A stretch of 28,752 nucleotides of DNA from Myxococcales bacterium (GTDB lineage Bacteria > Myxococcota_A > UBA9160 > SMWR01), in contig JACZVU010000013.1 of the NCBI GenBank assembly GCA_022572485.1, positions 1 through 28,752 on the forward strand, read 5' to 3'. Shown one piece after another: positions 24,780 to 28,752 of this stretch; the stretch's first letter is position 1; each line of letters starts with the position of its first letter. The notes under the pieces were generated by a model that did no database searches, had not been told where the DNA came from, and was given only the letters and a program-made list of their open reading frames with translations. The position numbers were made by a program, and so were the translations under genes.

Positions 24780-25328
24780 TTACAAACTCGGCGGGCTGCA
24801 CGCACTCACGATCTCGCATTCTTCGGGACCCACATTTCGAAATCGATGCGGGCGTGAGCTGTCGAAATAATACGCATCACCCGGGCCGAGTATGTATCGC
24901 TTGCCATCCACGGTGAGTTCCAAATGGCCACGGATCACCACGCCGCCCTCCTCTCCCTTGTGGTGCAGTGTGACCTTGCCGGTGTCTGCTCCCGGTGCAT
25001 AGCGCTCGTGGAGAATCTGCATGCTCCGGCCTGCGAGTTCGCGCCCCACCTGCCAGTAGGAAATCTTGCCGCGCCCGATCTCCACCAGTTCAGATTCCCG
25101 GTAGACGACGGGCTCCGATTCGGAAGTTCCGGTGGCGAAGAATGTGGAGAGGTCCATCTGGATGCCATCGAGAATGCGCTTGAGGACCGCGACCGACGGG
25201 TTCAATTTGCTCGACTCGATCAGGGAGATCGTCGCGTTGCTGATGCGGCTGCGCTTTGCGAGCGCGCGCTGTGAAAGCCCACTGCGCTCGCGCACCTCAC
25301 GCAGCCGAGGGCCAACATCGATTGCCAT
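24780..25328 (-). CDS. XRE-family regulator with C-terminal cupin (PuuR-like)
   Basis: The 182-residue protein has an N-terminal XRE helix-turn-helix (about 8-62; SQRALAKRSRISNATISLIE) and a C-terminal cupin (about 110-180; HHKGEEGGVVIRGHLEL and GDAYYFDSSRPHRF). This is the layout of PuuR and related regulators, which sense amines, amino acids or their breakdown products through the cupin. The start at 25328 has GGAG 7 nt upstream, and a sigma-70-like promoter lies just before it. It is divergent from the semialdehyde dehydrogenase and alanine dehydrogenase genes, which it most likely controls together with itself. The ligand cannot be read from the sequence. Confidence 0.92.
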   Translation of the reverse strand: MAIDVGPRLREVRERSGLSQRALAKRSRISNATISLIESSKLNPSVAVLKRILDGIQMDLSTFFATGTSESEPVVYRESELVEIGRGKISYWQVGRELAGRSMQILHERYAPGADTGKVTLHHKGEEGGVVIRGHLELTVDGKRYILGPGDAYYFDSSRPHRFRNVGPEECEIVSACSPPSL

Positions 25329-25682
25329 GAGGCGGCTCCGTTGAAGCGTTGATTATTCATAATATTTTATATCCTATTTTCTTTAATATCAATAACTTGC
25401 GTTTATAAAATAAAGTACTTGTTAATTGACATAAACAGTGGAAGGCTTGTCGATCAGCGAGCTGAAGGCCCGGAGCCATGGCGAAGAGTGGCTTGCCAGG
25501 GCAGCTCCGCGGGGTTGCGGCGCCCCAGCGCTCGCCCGCTTGCGGCGAAATCCGGACCTGCACAATCGCGTGGCTTCACGCGCCGAAAGAGGCCACTGCT
25601 ATCGTTACGAGGCACTTCAAGGATAGCCTGGAGCGAGTGCATCTGAGCTTCCGCCCAAAGGGTTCACCGCGGAGATCTCTGG
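25329..25682. other. 354-bp divergent region, partly very AT-rich
   Basis: The 100 bp at about 25340-25440 are strikingly AT-rich in a GC-rich window and contain the regulator promoter, a TTTATAAA palindrome (25402-25409) and a TTGACA (25426-25431) without a matching -10. The remainder (25441-25682) is GC-rich again and has no supported gene. It would form a long 5' leader for the dehydrogenase gene if transcription starts in the AT-rich part. Confidence 0.55.
25364..25392 (-). promoter_or_regulatory. Sigma-70-like promoter of the XRE-cupin regulator
   Basis: Read on the - strand, TTGATA (25387-25392) and TAAAAT (25364-25369) are separated by exactly 17 nt, each matching 5 of 6 consensus bases. 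The predicted start of transcription near 25357 would leave a leader of about 28 nt before the ATG. Confidence 0.65.
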
Positions 25683-27197
25683 ATGTCTGAGATCGTTGTT
25701 CATTGGATTGATGGGAAATTCCAGGATGGCCAATCGGGCCGCACCGGTCCCGTCTTCAACCCCGCAACCGGAATCGAAAAGGCGCGCGTCGCGTACGCGA
25801 GCGTCGAAGAAGTCGACCGCGCGGTCGCCGCGGCGAGCGCTGCATTTCCCGAGTGGCGAGATGCGTCGCTCACCAAGCGCACGAAGATCATGTTCCAATG
25901 CCGGAATCTGCTTGACGCAGCGAAGGATGAACTCGCGGAGCTGATCGCGAGTGAGCACGGCAAGACCCAACCCGATGCGCTCGGAGAAGTGCAGCGCGGA
26001 CTCGAGACTGTCGAGTTCGCCTGTGGGATCTCTCAGCTATTGAAAGGAGATCAGTCACAGCAGGTGTCGACCGGCGTGGATCTGATGGCCGTGCGCGAAC
26101 CCCTCGGTGTCGTGGGCTGCGTTACGCCCTTCAACTTTCCGGTGATGGTGCCGCTGTGGATGGTTCCGATCGCGATCGCTTGTGGCAACACCGTGATCCT
26201 GAAGCCTTCCGAAAAAGACCCTTCTCCATCGATCCGACTCGCCGAACTCTTCGCGAAGGCGGGGCTTCCCGATGGTGTATTCAATGTCATCCAAGGAGAC
26301 CGCGTGGCCGTGGAGCGCCTTGTCGAACATCCCGACGTCGCCGCCATCAGCTTCGTAGGATCGACATCGGTTGCGCGCGCCATCTACGAGGGCGGAACGC
26401 GCGCAGGCAAACGGGTGCAGGCGCTTGGCGGCGCCAAGAATCACATGCTCGTGCTTCCCGACGCCGATATGGAACTCGCGGCGGATGCCGCTGTTTCGGC
26501 AGGGTACGGCTCGGCGGGTGAGCGCTGCATGGCGATCTCGGTCGTTGTTGCGGTCGGCGACGTCGCCGACCGGCTGATTCCGTTGATCGAAGAGCGGATC
26601 GCAAAACTCAAGACGGGCTCTGCCGACGATCCCGAGGTCGAGATGGGCCCTCTGATCACCGCCGAATACCGCGATCGCGTTGTCTCCTGCATCGACTCGG
26701 GTATCGAAGAAGGCGCCACGCTCGTCACCGATGGACGTGGGCTGACCGTTGACGGTTGCGAGGGCGGATTCTTCGTCGGGCCGACGCTTTTCGACCACGT
26801 GACGCCGTCGATGCGGATCTACCGCGAGGAAATCTTTGGGCCGGTCCTCAGTGTGGTGCGCTCGGAACACTTCACCGACGCCATCGACCTCGTGAACCGA
26901 AATCCGTACGCCAACGGCACGGCGGTCTTCACCAACGATGGCGGTGCCGCCAGGCGCTTCCAGCGTGAGATCCAGGTGGGTATGGTGGGCGTCAACGTGC
27001 CCATTCCCGTGCCCCTGGGGTTCTATTCCTTCGGAGGCTGGAAGAATTCGCTCTTCGGTGCGAACTCGATCTACGGGCCCGAGGGAGTGCAGTTCTGGAC
27101 GCGCCCGAAGGTGGTGACGACCCGCTGGCCAGACCCGGTTCACACCGGGGTGTCGATCTCGGGTTCCCGCGGTCGAAGTAGCTCCGCGGTGACTTGA
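25683..27197 (+). CDS. mmsA: CoA-acylating methylmalonate-semialdehyde dehydrogenase
   Basis: This 504-residue aldehyde dehydrogenase converts methylmalonate semialdehyde to propionyl-CoA, or malonate semialdehyde to acetyl-CoA, with NAD and CoA and release of CO2. It ends valine, thymine, beta-alanine and related routes. Visible are TPFNFP with N151, KPSEKDPS, FVGSTSVA (224-231), the catalytic C282 in AGERCMA, and the C-terminal PIPVPLGFYSFGGWK typical of MmsA. The position of the general-base Glu of ordinary aldehyde dehydrogenases reads LGGAKNH, as in CoA-acylating members. The start ATG 25683 has GGAG 8 nt upstream. It is divergent from the PuuR-like regulator and is followed after 120 bp by alanine dehydrogenase on the same strand. 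The last 15 residues are a variable Ser/Arg tail. Confidence 0.94.
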   Translation: MSEIVVHWIDGKFQDGQSGRTGPVFNPATGIEKARVAYASVEEVDRAVAAASAAFPEWRDASLTKRTKIMFQCRNLLDAAKDELAELIASEHGKTQPDALGEVQRGLETVEFACGISQLLKGDQSQQVSTGVDLMAVREPLGVVGCVTPFNFPVMVPLWMVPIAIACGNTVILKPSEKDPSPSIRLAELFAKAGLPDGVFNVIQGDRVAVERLVEHPDVAAISFVGSTSVARAIYEGGTRAGKRVQALGGAKNHMLVLPDADMELAADAAVSAGYGSAGERCMAISVVVAVGDVADRLIPLIEERIAKLKTGSADDPEVEMGPLITAEYRDRVVSCIDSGIEEGATLVTDGRGLTVDGCEGGFFVGPTLFDHVTPSMRIYREEIFGPVLSVVRSEHFTDAIDLVNRNPYANGTAVFTNDGGAARRFQREIQVGMVGVNVPIPVPLGFYSFGGWKNSLFGANSIYGPEGVQFWTRPKVVTTRWPDPVHTGVSISGSRGRSSSAVT

Positions 27198-27244
27198 TCT
27201 GGCTTTGGGAGTTCGGTTGGCAAGTTTGCGTTGTGTTCGGTTGC

Positions 27245-27260
27245 ATCCGCGGTAGCGGAT
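27245..27260 (+). repeat. Small hairpin between mmsA and ald
   Basis: ATCCGC (27245-27250) and GCGGAT (27255-27260) form a 6-bp stem with a GGTA tetraloop in the 120-bp spacer. There is no T tract. It may set differential expression within the operon or be incidental. Confidence 0.3.
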
Positions 27261-27317
27261 CGCCTTGCGCGGTTGGGGCGCTCTCCGGCTGGCGTAGGAG
27301 ATGGAAATGAGAGGGAA

Positions 27318-28430
27318 ATGTTAGTCGGCGTATTGCGTGAAGTGAAATCCGACGAATACCGGGTTGGCCTACTGCCCGTGGGTGCAGAGCTTCTGCTGCG
27401 CGACGGGCATACGGTGTTGGTGGAGAGGGCTGCTGGCGAAGGGTCGGGCTTTCAAAACGACCAGTACCTGGCGGCGGGGGCGAAGATCGTCGATACCGCC
27501 GAAGAAGTCTGGGGCGAATCCGAACTCATCGTCAAGGTCAAGGAGCCACAGCCGGCCGAGATTTCCTTGATGCGCCAGGGGCAGGATGTTTTCACTTACT
27601 TTCATTTTGCGGCTGACGAGGCGCTGACGCGGGGCTGTCTGGATCAGGGCATCACGGCGATCGCCTACGAAACTCTCGAGGGTCGCTCCGCACATGGGCG
27701 ACCGACGCTGCCCCTGCTCACGCCGATGAGCGAAGTGGCCGGAAGGCTGTCGATCCAGGAAGGGGCGAAATACCTCGAGCGACCCCAGCAGGGGCGCGGC
27801 GTTCTGCTCGGTGGCGTACCCGGCGTCGAGCCCGGCGAGGTGCTGATCATCGGCGGTGGTGTGGTGGGAACGAACGCCGCGCTGATGGCTGCGGGACTCG
27901 GTGCCCACGTGACCATCCTGGATCTCGATCTCGAACGACTCCGTTACCTGTCCGAAATCATGCCGGCCAACGTCACCACCCTCTACTCTGATATCCACGC
28001 GATTCGGGATGCGTTGGCGCGAGCGGATCTCATCGTTGGTGCGGTGTTGATCCCGGGCGCGAAAGCTCCGCGTCTGATTTGCCGCGAGGATCTCTCGACG
28101 ATGAAACGAGGTGCGGTCATCGTTGACGTTGCAGTGGACCAGGGTGGATGCGCGGAGACCACACGGGCCACCACGCACGCAAATCCGACCTACGTGACCG
28201 ATGGAGTCGTCCACTACTGCGTGACCAACATGCCCGGCGCCGTGAGTCGCACGAGTACTCAGGCGCTCACGAACGCGACGCTGCCGTGGGTGTTGAGGCT
28301 CGCCAACGAAGGTTCCGATCGATTGGCTGCGGCTGACGATGGATTCTGCCCGGCGATCAACACGCGAGATGGCCGTTTGCTCAACCGCGCGGTAGGAGAA
28401 GCCCACGGCATCGGGGTTTCCGAGCACTAG
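27318..28430 (+). CDS. ald: Alanine dehydrogenase
   Basis: The 370-residue enzyme catalyses the NAD-dependent reaction L-alanine to pyruvate plus ammonia. K75 (IVKVKEP) and H96 (FTYFHFAA) fall at the same numbers as the catalytic residues recalled for the Mycobacterium enzyme; the NAD-binding [10 protein letters not shown] is near 178-187, and [10 protein letters not shown] and [11 protein letters not shown] are conserved segments. The start is set at 27318, where the family N-terminus [10 protein letters not shown] begins; GAGGG lies only about 2 nt upstream, so initiation may be modest. Placed between mmsA and a class III aminotransferase, it would regenerate pyruvate from alanine formed when beta-alanine-type substrates are transaminated. 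The ammonia released could also link to the amino-acid dehydrogenase at 5206. Confidence 0.95.
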   Translation: MLVGVLREVKSDEYRVGLLPVGAELLLRDGHTVLVERAAGEGSGFQNDQYLAAGAKIVDTAEEVWGESELIVKVKEPQPAEISLMRQGQDVFTYFHFAADEALTRGCLDQGITAIAYETLEGRSAHGRPTLPLLTPMSEVAGRLSIQEGAKYLERPQQGRGVLLGGVPGVEPGEVLIIGGGVVGTNAALMAAGLGAHVTILDLDLERLRYLSEIMPANVTTLYSDIHAIRDALARADLIVGAVLIPGAKAPRLICREDLSTMKRGAVIVDVAVDQGGCAETTRATTHANPTYVTDGVVHYCVTNMPGAVSRTSTQALTNATLPWVLRLANEGSDRLAAADDGFCPAINTRDGRLLNRAVGEAHGIGVSEH

Positions 28431-28448
28431 ATCGGATCTCTCGCCGCG

Positions 28449-28752
28449 TTAGACGGCGCGCGCGGTTTCGGCGAGTGCCGTCTCGAGGGTTTCGAGAACC
28501 CGAGCGCATTCTTCTTCGGTGATGACCAGCGGCGGCTGGAGTCTCACGACGTTCCCGAGCGATCCCCCGATGCCGATGAGGATGCCGGCTTCGCGGCAGA
28601 GGCGGCGCACCTCGCCAGCTTCAGCGGCGGCGGGCGTTCTGTCGGTGTCCTTTACGAGTTCGATGCCGATCATCAACCCCTTTCCGCGGACGTCGCCGAC
28701 GAGCCTGTTGTTCGCCTGGATCTTCTCGAGGCCGGCCGTGAGCTGCGCGCCC
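28449..28752 (-). CDS. Class III aminotransferase, C-terminal part (truncated by window edge)
   Basis: The frame is open from the window end (base 28752) to a stop at 28449, giving about 100 C-terminal residues. QLTAGLEKIQA, VGDVRGKGLMIGIELVKD, and LGNVVRLQPPLVITEEEC are the usual small-domain features of PLP-dependent class III aminotransferases; the GILIGIGG stretch recalls AGXT2 and beta-alanine-pyruvate aminotransferases. The PLP lysine is outside the window. It converges on ald with 18 bp between stops. With mmsA and ald, a pyruvate-dependent omega-amino-acid aminotransferase (beta-alanine, 3-aminoisobutyrate or polyamine product) is likely. Alanine-glyoxylate aminotransferase is the alternative and would tie in with the glyoxylate-using genes at 20398-23598. 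Confidence 0.88.
   Translation of the reverse strand, partial: GAQLTAGLEKIQANNRLVGDVRGKGLMIGIELVKDTDRTPAAAEAGEVRRLCREAGILIGIGGSLGNVVRLQPPLVITEEECARVLETLETALAETARAV

Noticed and set aside
25419..25690. Several short frames in the mmsA leader region, for example 25478-25690.
   Set aside because: They overlap each other on both strands, none has a convincing ribosome site or family resemblance, and one runs into the mmsA start.

Overview
The window is GC-rich bacterial DNA, densely packed with genes on both strands. It has no rRNA, CRISPR array, insertion sequence or convincing tRNA. Several traits point to a metabolically versatile uncultured bacterium, perhaps of the Myxococcota or former Deltaproteobacteria: selenocysteine (Sec) use, sterol-type cyclisation, CoA-ester carbon metabolism, and a secreted protein with a C-terminal sorting-like tail. 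No phylogenetic marker in the window settles this.

Region 1 (1-4276, + strand): the end of serS overlaps selB, the Sec-specific elongation factor, and is followed by a class I Fe-S fumarase. Region 2 (4400-6522, - strand): a Glu/Leu-type dehydrogenase followed by an SDR oxidoreductase. Region 3 (7018-9099, + strand): a PrdB-type selenoprotein whose in-frame TGA at 7498-7500 should be read as Sec, with a SECIS-like hairpin directly downstream. A two-helix potassium-channel-like protein follows, then a small secreted Cys-containing protein with a C-terminal anchor-like tail. SelB and a SelB client therefore lie within 5 kb of each other.

Region 4 (about 9234-15566) is the most striking. A structured intergenic stretch precedes a 1129-residue - strand protein that joins a squalene-epoxidase-like flavoprotein to a complete oxidosqualene cyclase (DCTAE motif). 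Upstream of it lie a tiny coupled ORF and an extended SDR of the 3-beta-HSD type. A divergent ERG4/ERG24 sterol C-14/C-7 reductase completes what looks like a bacterial sterol (or arborane-like triterpenoid) locus.

Region 5 (15806-20281): a trimethylamine-dehydrogenase-like pseudogene with a large internal deletion, a cupin plus M48 lipoprotein protease pair, a glutathione S-transferase and a PuuB-like FAD amine oxidase. Region 6 (20398-23598, - strand): a three-gene operon matching 2-methylfumaryl-CoA isomerase, 2-methylfumaryl-CoA hydratase and a malyl/citramalyl-CoA lyase, the glyoxylate plus propionyl-CoA part of the 3-hydroxypropionate bicycle. A divergent lipoprotein of unknown function follows. 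Region 7 (24780-28752): a PuuR-like XRE-cupin regulator with a good sigma-70-like promoter, a CoA-acylating methylmalonate-semialdehyde dehydrogenase, alanine dehydrogenase and the C-terminal end of a class III aminotransferase. Together these suggest beta-amino-acid or amine catabolism with pyruvate/alanine cycling. Its propionyl-CoA product could feed region 6.
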